A stretch of 64,000 nt of DNA from Zeimonas sp044507525 (GCA_044507525.1 JBIQJM010000004.1:1-64000), one strand, 5' to 3'; positions 34,510 through 43,274 are shown, numbered from the stretch's first letter. The notes: a model not told the origin generated them from the letters alone. Program-made: numbers and translations.

Positions 34510-35172
34510 GTGAATGAGCAATTTCCGATGACGCCCCCCGATTCCGCGGGCAGCCTGTTCGTCGTCGCCGCGCCTTCGGGCGCCGGCAAGACCTCGCTCG
34601 TGCGAGCGCTGCTCACCGACCGGCCGCTGCTGCAGCTGTCGGTCTCGTTCACCACGCGTGCGCCGCGCGCGGGCGAGGTGAACGGGCGCGACTACCACTT
34701 CGTCGACCGCTCCGACTTCGAGGCGCGTCGCGAGGCCGGCGAGTTCCTCGAATGGGCCGAGGTGCACGGCAACCTCTACGCCACTTCGCGGCGATGGATC
34801 GAGGAGCGCATCTGCGCGGGCGTCGACATCGTCCTCGAGATCGACTGGCAGGGCGCGGTGCAGGTGCAGCAGCTGTTTTCCGACGCGGTCGGCATCTTCA
34901 TCGTGCCGCCGTCGATCGACGCGCTGCGCGAGCGGCTCGAGCAGCGCGGCCAGGACAGCGCCGAGGTGATCGAGCGTCGCGTGGCGGCCGCGCGCGCGGA
35001 ACTGAAGCAGGCGCACCGGTTTCAATATGTTATTATTAATCAAGACTTTGCTACTGCGCTCGCCGAACTTCGCACACTCGTCGAAGCGGCGCGCCTGCGG
35101 TTGTCGCGGCAGCGCGCCCGGCACCCCGTCACGTTCCGCGCGCTCGGCATTGCCGACGACGCGTCTGCATAG
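34510..35172 (+). CDS. gmk: Guanylate kinase
   Basis: This enzyme phosphorylates GMP to GDP. The P-loop is APSGAGKTSLV, followed by the GMP-binding SFTTRAPRAGEVNGRDYHFV and the DIVLEIDWQGAVQV segment. GTG 34510 gives 220 residues; ATG 34528 (MTPPDSAGS) gives 214 and is equally possible. Codons near 35019-35057 (residues 171-183) abruptly switch to AT-ending forms, unlike the rest of the gene. rpoZ follows after 7 bases, and spoT after that. Confidence 0.95.
   Translation: MNEQFPMTPPDSAGSLFVVAAPSGAGKTSLVRALLTDRPLLQLSVSFTTRAPRAGEVNGRDYHFVDRSDFEARREAGEFLEWAEVHGNLYATSRRWIEERICAGVDIVLEIDWQGAVQVQQLFSDAVGIFIVPPSIDALRERLEQRGQDSAEVIERRVAAARAELKQAHRFQYVIINQDFATALAELRTLVEAARLRLSRQRARHPVTFRALGIADDASA
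35019..35057 (+). promoter_or_regulatory. AT-rich island inside gmk, candidate internal rpoZ-spoT promoter
   Basis: These 39 bases hold only 11 G or C (28%) in a region of about 70% GC. They encode FQYVIINQDFATA with TTT, CAA, TAT, GTT, ATT, ATT and AAT although GC-ending synonyms exist and are used elsewhere in the gene. The stretch ends 123 bases before rpoZ. No single -35/-10 pair at good spacing could be assigned by eye. Confidence 0.45.
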
Positions 35173-35179
35173 GTGAACC

Positions 35180-35383
35180 ATGGCACGCATCACCGTCGAA
35201 GACTGCCTGAAGCAGATCCCGAACCGCTTCGAGCTCACGCTCGCCGCCACCTACCGTGCGCGCATGCTCGCGCAGGGTCACGCGCCGAAGATCGAGTCGA
35301 ACGACAAGCCCACGGTCACCGCGCTGCGCGAGATCGCCGCGGGCAAGGTCGGCGTCGAGATGCTGCGGCGCGTGCCCATATGA
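35180..35383 (+). CDS. rpoZ: RNA polymerase omega subunit
   Basis: A 67-residue omega subunit with the conserved start MARITVEDCL, NRFELTLAATYRARML and the NDKPTVTALREIAAGKVG helix. It helps assemble RNA polymerase and forms part of one ppGpp binding site, in keeping with its place between gmk and spoT. Confidence 0.96.
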   Translation: MARITVEDCLKQIPNRFELTLAATYRARMLAQGHAPKIESNDKPTVTALREIAAGKVGVEMLRRVPI

Positions 35384-35427
35384 ACCGCAGTTGACCAGCC
35401 GCGCTGCGCACGGCGTCCGGAAGCACC

Positions 35428-37668
35428 ATGTCGGGTTCGAACCCTGCCGTCGAACCCGCCCGTAAAGGGCGAAAGCGGCGTGCTGCGCCGCCGGACGACG
35501 GCGCGGTCGTCGCCAACGGCTTCGCCGCGGCCCCCGACGACCGCAGCGTCGTTTCGCTGGCCGAACTCTCGCGGCGCGCGAGCGCGTACCTGCCCCCCGA
35601 AGAGCTCGCGCGCATCCGCGAGGCATACCGCTTCGGCGACCAGGCGCACCTCGGGCAGTTCCGCTCCAGCGGCGCCCCGTACATCTCGCACCCGATCGCC
35701 GTCGCCGAGATCCTGGCGCGCTGGAAGCTCGACGCCGACACGCTGATGGCGGCGCTGCTGCACGACGTGATCGAGGACACCTCGGTCGCCAAGCCGATCC
35801 TCATCGAGCATTTCGGCCCGCACGTCGCCGAGCTGGTCGACGGGCTGTCGAAGCTCGAGCGCGTCGAGTTCGCGTCGAAGGAGCAGCAGCAGGCGGAGAG
35901 CTTCCGCAAGATGCTGCTGGCGATGGCGCGCGACGTGCGCGTCATCCTGATCAAGCTCGCCGACCGGCTGCACAACATGCAGACGCTCGACGCGGTGCCG
36001 CGCGAGAAGCAGCAGCGCATCGCACGCGAGACGCTCGAGATCTACGCGCCGATCGCCAGCCGCCTCGGTTTGCACGAGCTGTTCCGCGAGCTCGTCGACC
36101 TGTCGTTCCGCTTCCTGCATCCGTGGCGCCACTCCACGCTGCAGAAGGCGGTGCAGGCCGCGCGCGGCAACCGCCGCGAGGTGATCGGCCGCATCCTCGA
36201 GACCGTGCAGAAGACGCTGCCCGAGGCGGGCGTGAACGCCGAGGTCTACGGTCGCGAGAAGTCGCTCTACGCGATCTATCGCAAGATGCGCGAGAAGCGG
36301 CTGTCGTTCTCGCAGGTGCTCGACGTCTACGGCTTCCGCGTGCTCGTCGACACCGTGCCGCAGTGCTATCTCGCGCTCGGTTCGCTGCACGGAACCTTCA
36401 AGCCGGTGCCGGGTCGCTTCAAGGACTACATCGCGATCCCGAAGATCAACGGCTACCAGTCGCTGCACACGACGCTCGTCGGCCCCTTCGGCACGCCGGT
36501 GGAGTTCCAGATCCGCACGCACGAGATGCAGCGCGTCGCGCAGGCGGGCGTCGCCTCGCACTGGCTCTACAAGGCCGAGAAGGAGAGCTTCACCGACCTG
36601 CAGAAGCGCACGCACGAGTGGCTGCAGTCGCTGCTCGACATCCAGAGCCAGACCGGCGACTCGCTCGAGTTCATCGAGCACGTGAAGGTCGACCTCTTTC
36701 CCGATGCCGTCTACGTGTTCACGCCGCGCGGGCAGATCCGCGCGATGCCGCGCGGCGCGACGATCATCGACTTCGCCTACAGCGTGCACACCGACATCGG
36801 CGACCAGGCGGTCGCCGCGCGCGTGAACCAGAAGCCGGTGTCGCTGCGCACCGAGCTGCAGAACGGCGACGTCGTCGAGGTGATCACCGACCCGAACTCG
36901 AAGGCGAACCCGAACTGGCTCGGCTTCGTGCGCACGGGCAAGGCGCGCGCGGGCATCCGCCAGTGCCTGAAGACGCTGAAGTACAACGAGTCGGTCGATC
37001 TCGGGCGGCGCCTGCTCGCGCAGGCCCTGGGTGCGCTTCGCATCGACGCGTCCGCGCTCGATCCCGCGGTCGTCGAGCGCGGCGCGCGCGACGCGGGCGC
37101 GAAGAGCGTCGAGGAGCTGCACGCCGACATCGGCCTGGGCAAGCGGCTGGCGCCGGTCGTCGCCCGCACGATCGCGCTGCAGTTCTCCGGCAAGCCGAGC
37201 GGCGCCACGCTGATGCTGCCGCGCCCGGCACCGGTGATGGTCAACGGCACCGAAGGCGCCGCCGTCACCTACTCGCCGTGCTGCCAGCCGCTTCCCGGCG
37301 ACGAGATCGTCGGCCACATGCGTGGCGGGCACGGGCTGTTCCTGCACCGCGCCGAATGCAAGGTCGCCGCGCGCCAGCGCGCGAAGGACGCCGAGCGCTG
37401 GATCGACGTCGACTGGGCCGACGAGGTCTCCGGACAGTTCCGCACCGGCATCGAGGTGCAGGTGCGCAACGACCGCGGAGCGCTCGGCAAGGTGGCGGCG
37501 GAGATCGCCGCCAGCGAGGCGAACATCGTCCACGTCGCGATGGACGAGGAAGCGACCGAAACGGCGTCGATGCGCTTCGCGATGCTGGTGCACGACCGGG
37601 TGCACCTCGCCCGCGTGATGCGCAACCTGCGCCGGCTCTCCGAGGTTTCGCGCATCACCCGCCTCTGA
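35428..37668 (+). CDS. spoT: Bifunctional (p)ppGpp synthetase/hydrolase SpoT
   Basis: A 746-residue long RSH enzyme. The hydrolase HD site is intact: H88 in SHPIAVAEIL, H112-D113 in LLHDVIEDT, and LADRLHNMQTL. The synthetase domain has EKSLYAIYRKM, DVYGFRVLVD and RFKDYIAIPKINGYQSLHT (the RxKD type typical of bifunctional enzymes). TGS (about 405-465), a zinc-finger-like region and a C-terminal ACT domain (about 670-745) follow. So it can both make and degrade ppGpp. A 45-residue basic N-terminal extension precedes the HD domain. The monofunctional RelA is encoded 5.6 kb to the right. Confidence 0.96.
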   Translation: MSGSNPAVEPARKGRKRRAAPPDDGAVVANGFAAAPDDRSVVSLAELSRRASAYLPPEELARIREAYRFGDQAHLGQFRSSGAPYISHPIAVAEILARWKLDADTLMAALLHDVIEDTSVAKPILIEHFGPHVAELVDGLSKLERVEFASKEQQQAESFRKMLLAMARDVRVILIKLADRLHNMQTLDAVPREKQQRIARETLEIYAPIASRLGLHELFRELVDLSFRFLHPWRHSTLQKAVQAARGNRREVIGRILETVQKTLPEAGVNAEVYGREKSLYAIYRKMREKRLSFSQVLDVYGFRVLVDTVPQCYLALGSLHGTFKPVPGRFKDYIAIPKINGYQSLHTTLVGPFGTPVEFQIRTHEMQRVAQAGVASHWLYKAEKESFTDLQKRTHEWLQSLLDIQSQTGDSLEFIEHVKVDLFPDAVYVFTPRGQIRAMPRGATIIDFAYSVHTDIGDQAVAARVNQKPVSLRTELQNGDVVEVITDPNSKANPNWLGFVRTGKARAGIRQCLKTLKYNESVDLGRRLLAQALGALRIDASALDPAVVERGARDAGAKSVEELHADIGLGKRLAPVVARTIALQFSGKPSGATLMLPRPAPVMVNGTEGAAVTYSPCCQPLPGDEIVGHMRGGHGLFLHRAECKVAARQRAKDAERWIDVDWADEVSGQFRTGIEVQVRNDRGALGKVAAEIAASEANIVHVAMDEEATETASMRFAMLVHDRVHLARVMRNLRRLSEVSRITRL

Positions 37669-37671
37669 GAC

Positions 37672-37694
37672 GCGGCGGCCGCGGGTGCCGCCGC
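37672..37694. terminator. GC hairpin between convergent spoT and methyltransferase genes
   Basis: GCGGCGGC at 37672-37679 pairs perfectly with GCCGCCGC at 37687-37694 around a 7-base loop, directly after the spoT stop and before the methyltransferase stop. It lacks a T tract but is placed to act in both directions. Confidence 0.45.
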
Positions 37695-37702
37695 CGTGCG
37701 CG

Positions 37703-38770
37703 TCAGCGACGCGCTTCCAGGATCAGGTTGAACGGCGTCTGCATCGCCCGCCGGAAGTGCCGGAAGCCGGCCTTGCGGAACACCTCGGCCAGGCGGGCCT
37801 CGCCCGCCTGGGCGCCGAGCACCAGCCGTCCGCCGTCGGAGATCGCGTGCGCGCAACAGATCGTCGTCGAGGCGGCGTAGTACAGCCGCGCGACCGACGA
37901 GCGGTTGTCCTCGGCGCGGTCGTTGGCGAAGGGCTCGACGAGCATCACCGTGCCCCCGGGCGCGACCGCCGTCGCTGCGTGGCGCGCCGCCGCCACCGGG
38001 TCGCCCATGTCGTGCAGGCAGTCGAAGAAGCAGATGAGGTCGTAGTTCCGTCCGCCGTAGTCGACCGCGCGCGCCGCTTCGAAGGACACGCGATCGCCGA
38101 CGCCCGCCCCCTCGGCATTGCGCCTCGCCTCGGCGATCGACTCGGCGTGCAGGTCGAAGCCGTGGAAGCGCGAACGCGGAAAGGCCTCGGCCATCAGGAT
38201 CGTCGAGTGTCCGTGGCCGCAGCCGACGTCGGCGACGACGCCGCCCGCCTCCAGCCGCTCGACGACGCCGTCGAGCGCAGGCAGCCACTCGGCGACCAGG
38301 CTGGCCCGGTACGCATTGCGATAGAACGCGGCGACGCCGCAATACAGGCGCGCGTCGTGCGCGCCCCAACCGACGCCCCTGCCGGTGCGAAACGCCTCGA
38401 CCGCCTTGTCTTCGTCGAACCACATCGAAGCAGGCACCTGCCACGCGTTCGGGATGAACACCGGACTGTCGTCGTCGGCAAGGACGGACGCCTGCTCCGG
38501 CGTCAGCTCGTAGGTCTGGCTCGACGCGTGGTAGTCGACGTAGCCGCCGGCCGCCTGCGCGTTCAGCCACTCGCGAACGTAGCGTTCGGAACAGCCGGCG
38601 CGTGCCGCGACCTCCGCCGAGCTGAGCGGCCCGGCGTTCCACAGGGCCTTGTAGAGCCCGAGCCGGTTGCCCAGGCTCACCATCACGCCGCCGTAGCCGG
38701 CGGACAGGTCGTCGATGGCGCGCGCAACGAACGCGTCGAGCTTCCTTCGATCGATCACGGGTGCATCCAT
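37703..38770 (-). CDS. Class I SAM-dependent methyltransferase with winged-helix N-terminus
   Basis: A 355-residue protein. Residues about 25-95 form a winged-helix dimerisation-like domain (LSSAEVAARAGCSERYVREWL); the methyltransferase core begins near 170 with motif I VVADVGCGHGHST, then the acidic F-x-G-F-D-L-H and ICFFDCLHDMGDP. The layout resembles small-molecule O- or arsenite-type methyltransferases; substrate unknown. AAGGAG lies 8 bases before ATG 38768-38770. It is divergent from a GlxA-type regulator, the obvious candidate to control it. Confidence 0.8.
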   Translation of the reverse strand: MDAPVIDRRKLDAFVARAIDDLSAGYGGVMVSLGNRLGLYKALWNAGPLSSAEVAARAGCSERYVREWLNAQAAGGYVDYHASSQTYELTPEQASVLADDDSPVFIPNAWQVPASMWFDEDKAVEAFRTGRGVGWGAHDARLYCGVAAFYRNAYRASLVAEWLPALDGVVERLEAGGVVADVGCGHGHSTILMAEAFPRSRFHGFDLHAESIAEARRNAEGAGVGDRVSFEAARAVDYGGRNYDLICFFDCLHDMGDPVAAARHAATAVAPGGTVMLVEPFANDRAEDNRSSVARLYYAASTTICCAHAISDGGRLVLGAQAGEARLAEVFRKAGFRHFRRAMQTPFNLILEARR

Positions 38771-38929
38771 GGCGGGGACTCCTTTCTGTGCGTCGTTCGC
38801 GACCGCGCGAACCATGGGAGGATCATCCCCGTCGAATCGCACCGGCGGCAGAGTCGGAATCGCCCTCGACCGGTCGATTCGTGCCATCTTGCCGCTGCCC
38901 GTCGAGCTTCCGAGACCACAGCGAACGCC

Positions 38930-40006
38930 ATGGCCAGAGCCGCCGCCCCCTCGTTGCCGGTGCCGCTGCACGTGAGCCTGGTGGCACTGCCCGACGCGGT
39001 CGTCTCGACGCTGTTCGGCATCTACGACGTCCTCAACGCCTTTGCGCTGATGGCGCTGCCGGCCCCCGCTTCGGGAGCGACGCCGCCGTTCCGCATCGAC
39101 ATCGTCGGAGAATCGATCGGCGCGCTCGACCTGGCCAGCGGCGTGCCGATCGACGTGCGTTGCGCGATCGACCGCGTCGAGACGACCGACATCGTGATCG
39201 TTCCTTCGGTGCTGCTGCGTGCCGAGGGCTGGCGCAAGGGCCGATACCCTCGCCTCGTCGAGTGGCTGCGCGCGATGCACGAGCGCGGCGCGACGCTCTG
39301 CTCGGCGTGCTCGGGCCTCTTCCTGCTCGCCGAGACGGGGCTTTTCGACGGCAGGGACGCCACCGTGCACTTCCTCTATGCGCGGGCCTTCGAGCAGGCG
39401 CATCCCGCCGTCCCGATCCATCCCGAACGCGTGCTCGTCATCTCGGGCGTGCGCGAGGAACTGGTGAGCTCGGGCGCGTCGTCCACCTGGCACGACCTCG
39501 TGCTCTACCTGATCGCGCGCAGCGCCGGCGCCACCGCCGCGCAGCAGGTCGCACGCAGCTTCGCGCTGCAGTGGCACCACGACGGACTGGCGCCGTACAT
39601 CGTCTTCGAGGGACGCCGCGACCACGGCGACGCCGACATCGAGGCCGGGCAGCGCTGGCTCGGCGAGCACTTCGCGATCGCCAATCCGGTCGACGCGATG
39701 ATCGGCCGTTCCCGGCTGGCCGAGCGCACTTTCAAGCGGCGCTTCGTACGTGCCACCGGCCTGAGCCCGATCGCCTACGTGCAGCGCCTGCGCATCGAGG
39801 ACGCGAAACGCCGGCTCGAACGTACCGAGGCTCCGGTCGACGAGATCGGCTGGCGCGTCGGTTACGAGGATCCGGCGTTCTTCCGCCGGCTGTTCAAGCG
39901 CACGACCGGTCTCACGCCGGGCGCCTACCGCAAGCGCTTCCGCATCCCCGATTTCGCCCGTCCGGGCCTGGAGCCGACCCGCGACGCCGCGCAGGGCGAA
40001 CCCTGA
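38930..40006 (+). CDS. GlxA-family AraC-type transcriptional regulator
   Basis: A 358-residue regulator with an N-terminal DJ-1/PfpI-like domain (about 10-200; elbow CSACSGLFLLAETGLF) and a C-terminal AraC double HTH (about 235-335; SRLAERTFKRRFVRATGLSP and VGYEDPAFFRRLFKRTTGL). The DJ-1 domain normally senses a metabolite rather than acting as an amidase. It is divergent from the methyltransferase with a 159-base gap that should hold both promoters; it converges with greB. Confidence 0.85.
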   Translation: MARAAAPSLPVPLHVSLVALPDAVVSTLFGIYDVLNAFALMALPAPASGATPPFRIDIVGESIGALDLASGVPIDVRCAIDRVETTDIVIVPSVLLRAEGWRKGRYPRLVEWLRAMHERGATLCSACSGLFLLAETGLFDGRDATVHFLYARAFEQAHPAVPIHPERVLVISGVREELVSSGASSTWHDLVLYLIARSAGATAAQQVARSFALQWHHDGLAPYIVFEGRRDHGDADIEAGQRWLGEHFAIANPVDAMIGRSRLAERTFKRRFVRATGLSPIAYVQRLRIEDAKRRLERTEAPVDEIGWRVGYEDPAFFRRLFKRTTGLTPGAYRKRFRIPDFARPGLEPTRDAAQGEP

Positions 40007-40037
40007 AGACGGGCGCGCAGATCCGCTCGGAACGGCC

Positions 40038-40595
40038 CTACTCGACCGGCGGGTACCCTACCTCCAGCACCTCGAGTTCGTCGACGCCGCCGGGCGTGCG
40101 CAGCGACACGGCGTCGCCCTCGCGCGTCTTCATCAGTGCCCGCGCCACCGGGGAGATCCAGCTGATGCGCCCGCGCAGCGGGTCGACCTCGTCGACGCCG
40201 ACGATCGTGACCGTTTCCTCGTGCTCGCCGTTGCGCAGATAGGTGACGGTCGCGCCGAAGAACACCTGCTCGGGCGCCTCGGCGCCCGTCCGGTCGACGA
40301 CCTCGGCCGCGTCGAGCCGCCGGGTCAGGAAGCGGATGCGCCGGTCGATCTCGCGCAGGCGCTTCTTGCCGTACAGGTAGTCGCCGTTCTCGGAGCGGTC
40401 GCCGTTCGACGCCGCCCACGAGACGACGCGCACGACCTCGGGGCGCTCGACGTCGAGCAGGTGCAGCAGCTCGGACTTCATCCGCGCGTGCCCGGCCGGC
40501 GTCATGTAGTTGCGCGCGCCGGCCGGCAACGGCGAGGACTCGAGCAGCTCGTCGTCGTCGTCGGGAACGTCCTCGCGGACGAATGCCTTGCTCAT
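40038..40595 (-). CDS. greB: Transcription elongation factor GreB
   Basis: A 185-residue GreA/GreB factor that rescues backtracked RNA polymerase by stimulating transcript cleavage. NYMTPAGHARMKSELLHLL and the loop SNGDRSENGDYLYGKKRLREIDRRI with tip acidic residues D and E identify it; the VDPLRGRISWISPVARALM segment fits the GreB branch. A 29-residue acidic N-terminal extension precedes the coiled coil. Start ATG at 40593-40595. Confidence 0.9.
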   Translation of the reverse strand: MSKAFVREDVPDDDDELLESSPLPAGARNYMTPAGHARMKSELLHLLDVERPEVVRVVSWAASNGDRSENGDYLYGKKRLREIDRRIRFLTRRLDAAEVVDRTGAEAPEQVFFGATVTYLRNGEHEETVTIVGVDEVDPLRGRISWISPVARALMKTREGDAVSLRTPGGVDELEVLEVGYPPVE

Positions 40596-40686
40596 CGTGA
40601 CTGAATTCCTGTGCTTGCGCGGCGTCGTGGCCCAAGATAGCGCATACGGCATGCCGACCCGAACCACGCCTGTCGAGGAGCGCACG

Positions 40687-40908
40687 ATGGACGATCGCCG
40701 GAAGCTTCGACGCTATTTCGCGCTCGTGCATCACGCCGAGGACACGCTGGAGATGTCGCTGCAGGTGCCGGAAGGCCCGGCACCGGCGGAGGCGGTGGCG
40801 GCGCTCGACGACCTCGTTCACCGCACCGAGCCGGCGGTCGAGCAGATGGCCGGCGGCGCCGCCGACCCCGAGGAGATCCGCCGACTGCTCGCCGGCTGGG
40901 TGCACTAG
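40687..40908 (+). CDS. Small protein of unknown function
   Basis: A 73-residue predicted protein, mostly helical and acidic, starting MDDRRKLRRYFALVHHAED. GAGGAG lies 6 bases before the ATG, and base composition by codon position is coding-like. No family is recognised. It is divergent from greB and its stop is 14 bases from the convergent tldE gene. An in-frame ATG at 40651 could add 12 residues but lacks a ribosome site. Confidence 0.55.
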   Translation: MDDRRKLRRYFALVHHAEDTLEMSLQVPEGPAPAEAVAALDDLVHRTEPAVEQMAGGAADPEEIRRLLAGWVH

Positions 40909-40921
40909 CCGAGGGAGCGCT

Positions 40922-42262
40922 TCAGCTCCCGGCGACCGCCATCTCGCCCAGCAGCACCGAGCCGGTACGCTTCGTTCCGCGCGTGATCTCGTCGGCGCCG
41001 ATGGCGGCGATCGCGCCGAACATGTCGCGCAGGTTGCCCGCGATCGTGATCTCTTCCACCGGATGCACGATGCGCCCGTCCTCCACCCAGAAGCCGCTCG
41101 CGCCGCGCGAGTAGTCGCCGGTGACGTAGTTCACGCCCTGCCCCATCAGGTCGGTGACGAAAAGGCCGCGGCCGAGCTTGCGCAGCATCTCCTCGAGCGA
41201 ATCGCCCGCGCGCGTTGCGCGGCTCGCGAAACGCAGGTTGTGCGAACCGCCGGCGTTGCCCGTCGTGCGCATGCCCAGCTTGCGCGCCGAATACGTCGAC
41301 AGGAAATAGCCTTCGACGACCCCCCGCTCGACGACCTTGCGGCGCTGCGTGGCGACGCCCTCGGCGTCGAAGGGCGCACTGCCGAGCTCGCCGGGCAGGA
41401 ACGGATCCTCGACGATGTCGACGTGTTCCGGAAAGATGCGCTGGCCGAGCGAATCGACGAGGAAGGTCGACTTCCGGTACAACGCGCCGCCGCTGGTCGC
41501 CTGCACGAAATGCCCGAGCAGCCCGCAGGCGAGCGGCGCCTCGAAGAGCACGGGCACGCGCTGGGTGGGCACGCGTCGCGCGCCGAGTCGCGACAGCGCC
41601 CGCTCGGCGGCATAGCGGCCGAGCGCCTCGGGCTCGGCCAGGCGCCGCGGGTCGCAGTTCGACGAATACCAGTCGTCGCGCTGCATCTCGCGCCCGCGCC
41701 GCGCGATCGGCGAGCAGGCGACGGTGTGCCGGCTGTGCCGGTACCCGCCCGTGAAGCCGCGCGTGTTGGCGAGCACGAAATGGGCATGACTGACCGACAC
41801 CGACGCGCCGTCCGAATTGCGGATCATCGGGGAGGTGTCGAAAGCCGCGTGCTCGGCCCGCTGCGCGACGAGCAGCGCCTGCTCGACGTCGATCGGCCAT
41901 TCGTGGAAGACCTGCGGATCGCGGGGATTCCGCGCGAGCATGTCTTCCTCCGGCAGCCCGGCGCAGGGGTCCTCGGCGGTGTGGCGCGCGATGTCCCACG
42001 CGGCCTTGACCGTCTCGCGAAGCGCACCGGCCGAGAAGTCGGTGGAGCTCGCGTGCCCGCGCCGCTGTCCGACGTGGACCGTGACGCCCAGGCCCTTGTC
42101 GCGGTTCTGCTCGATCGTCTCGGTGCGCCCCTTGCGCACGTTCACCGACAGGCCGCTGCTCTCGGAGACTTCCACCGACGCGTCGGTCGCGCCGAACTCG
42201 CGCGCGAAGGCCAGTACGGAATGGGCAATTTCGCGCAGCGCGCCTTCGTCGTACTCGAACAT
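40922..42262 (-). CDS. pmbA: Metalloprotease subunit TldE/PmbA
   Basis: A 446-residue TldD/TldE-family protein. TldE pairs with TldD to form a protease that matures microcins and degrades CcdA; TldE itself lacks the metal-binding HExxxH, and none is seen here. Typical TldE segments include EVSESSGLSVNVRKGRTETIE cut here to GLSVNVRKGRTETIE, NSDGASVS, YFLSTYSARKLGM and NYVTGDYSRGASGFWVE. It is divergent from the yjgA-mogA pair, a conserved arrangement; TATGAT (minus, 42350-42355) is a possible -10. Confidence 0.93.
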   Translation of the reverse strand: MFEYDEGALREIAHSVLAFAREFGATDASVEVSESSGLSVNVRKGRTETIEQNRDKGLGVTVHVGQRRGHASSTDFSAGALRETVKAAWDIARHTAEDPCAGLPEEDMLARNPRDPQVFHEWPIDVEQALLVAQRAEHAAFDTSPMIRNSDGASVSVSHAHFVLANTRGFTGGYRHSRHTVACSPIARRGREMQRDDWYSSNCDPRRLAEPEALGRYAAERALSRLGARRVPTQRVPVLFEAPLACGLLGHFVQATSGGALYRKSTFLVDSLGQRIFPEHVDIVEDPFLPGELGSAPFDAEGVATQRRKVVERGVVEGYFLSTYSARKLGMRTTGNAGGSHNLRFASRATRAGDSLEEMLRKLGRGLFVTDLMGQGVNYVTGDYSRGASGFWVEDGRIVHPVEEITIAGNLRDMFGAIAAIGADEITRGTKRTGSVLLGEMAVAGS

Positions 42263-42348
42263 GTGCAGGAGCCCTGTTTCGCGGGTGTCTTGCCTGTGGC
42301 GAGGCGTGGGGGAAATGGATTGCAGGGAGCGCCGGACAGGGCACTGGT

Positions 42349-42355
42349 TATCATA
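42349..42355. promoter_or_regulatory. Overlapping divergent -10 elements for yjgA-mogA and pmbA
   Basis: TATCAT on the plus strand (42349-42354) and TATGAT on the minus strand (42350-42355) overlap in the 105-base divergent gap. Overlapping cores would make the two promoters compete. The -35 elements are not clear. Confidence 0.35.
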
Positions 42356-42367
42356 GCAGCGCCCACC

Positions 42368-42634
42368 ATGCGATCGCCCGACGAGAAACCGAGCAAGACA
42401 CAGCGCAAGCGCGACATGCACGCGCTGCAGGCGCTCGGCGAGAGCCTCGTGGCGCTCGACGACGACGAGATCGCCCGCCTGCCCATCGACGAGCGCCTGG
42501 TCGATGCCGTTCGCCTGGCGCGCCCGATGCGCAGCGGCGAGGCGCGCCGCCGGCAACTGCAGTTCATCGGACGCCTGATGCGCGGAGTCGACGTCGACGC
42601 GCTGCGCGCGGCGCTCGCGGAGATCCGAAGATGA
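42368..42634 (+). CDS. Half-length YjgA/DarP (DUF615) ribosome-maturation protein
   Basis: An 88-residue protein matching only the N-terminal half of YjgA/DarP, a 50S assembly factor that is about 170-185 residues in E. coli and Burkholderia. Conserved parts are PSKTQRKRDMHALQALGESL, LPIDERLVDAVRLAR and RRRQLQFIGRLMRGVDVDALRAAL. It stops where the second helical half should begin, and the stop overlaps the mogA start (ATGA), so no remnant of the second half exists downstream. Coding character is normal, so this looks like a stable short form rather than a fresh frameshift. Confidence 0.75.
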   Translation: MRSPDEKPSKTQRKRDMHALQALGESLVALDDDEIARLPIDERLVDAVRLARPMRSGEARRRQLQFIGRLMRGVDVDALRAALAEIRR

Positions 42635-43233
42635 CCCAAGCCAACGAAACGCCCAGGATCGGGCTCGTCTCGATCAGCGACCGCGCCTCGCAGGGCGTCT
42701 ATGCCGACCAGGGCGTGCCGGCCCTGCAGCAATGGCTGGAGTCGGCGCTGGTCGGCGCCTGGCAACCCGTCGTCCGCCTGATTCCCGACGAGCGCGAGAC
42801 GATCGAACGCACGCTGGTCGAACTCGTCGACGAAGAAGGTTGCGCGCTCGTGCTCACCACCGGCGGTACCGGGCCGGCGCTACGCGATGTCACGCCCGAG
42901 GCGACGCTCGCCGTCGGCGACCGCGAGATGCCCGGCTTCGGCGAGCAGATGCGACAGGTGAGCCTGCACTACGTGCCCACCGCGATCCTGTCGCGCCAGG
43001 TGGCGGTCGTGCGCGGCCAGGCGCTCGTCGTCAACCTGCCCGGCCAGCCGAAGGCGATCCGCGAGACGCTCGAGGGCGTGCGCGGCGCCGACGGCGCGAT
43101 CGTCGTGCACGGCATCTTCTCGGCCGTTCCGTACTGCCTCGACCTCATCGGCGGGCCGTATCTCGAGACGAACGAAGCCGTCTGCAAGGCGTTCCGCCCC
43201 AAGTCGGCGCAGAAGCCGGAAAAGCGCGGCTGA
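42631..43233 (+). CDS. mogA: Molybdopterin adenylyltransferase MogA
   Basis: A 200-residue MoCF-domain protein that adenylylates molybdopterin before molybdenum insertion. It has GLVSISDRASQGVYADQGVP, the TTGGTGPALRDVTPEA nucleotide-binding loop, and NLPGQPKAI. The ISDRASxGxYxDxG start and length favour Mog over the shorter MoaB. It overlaps the short yjgA by four bases, and tandem repeats begin 3 bases after its stop. Confidence 0.92.
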   Translation: MTQANETPRIGLVSISDRASQGVYADQGVPALQQWLESALVGAWQPVVRLIPDERETIERTLVELVDEEGCALVLTTGGTGPALRDVTPEATLAVGDREMPGFGEQMRQVSLHYVPTAILSRQVAVVRGQALVVNLPGQPKAIRETLEGVRGADGAIVVHGIFSAVPYCLDLIGGPYLETNEAVCKAFRPKSAQKPEKRG

Positions 43234-43236
43234 TCC

Positions 43237-43266
43237 GGCTGCGGCTGCGGCTGCGGCTGCGGCTGC
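43237..43266. repeat. Hexanucleotide repeat, five copies of GGCTGC
   Basis: Five perfect copies of GGCTGC directly after the mogA stop, in the 62-base convergent gap with relA. Simple repeats of this kind vary in copy number by slippage. Confidence 0.9.
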
Positions 43267-43274
43267 GACGCACG

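Noticed and set aside
40510..40640. Serine-rich open frame upstream of the small protein at 40687
   Set aside because: The serine run is the antisense of the Asp-rich N-terminus of greB; the ribosome site supports the start at 40687.
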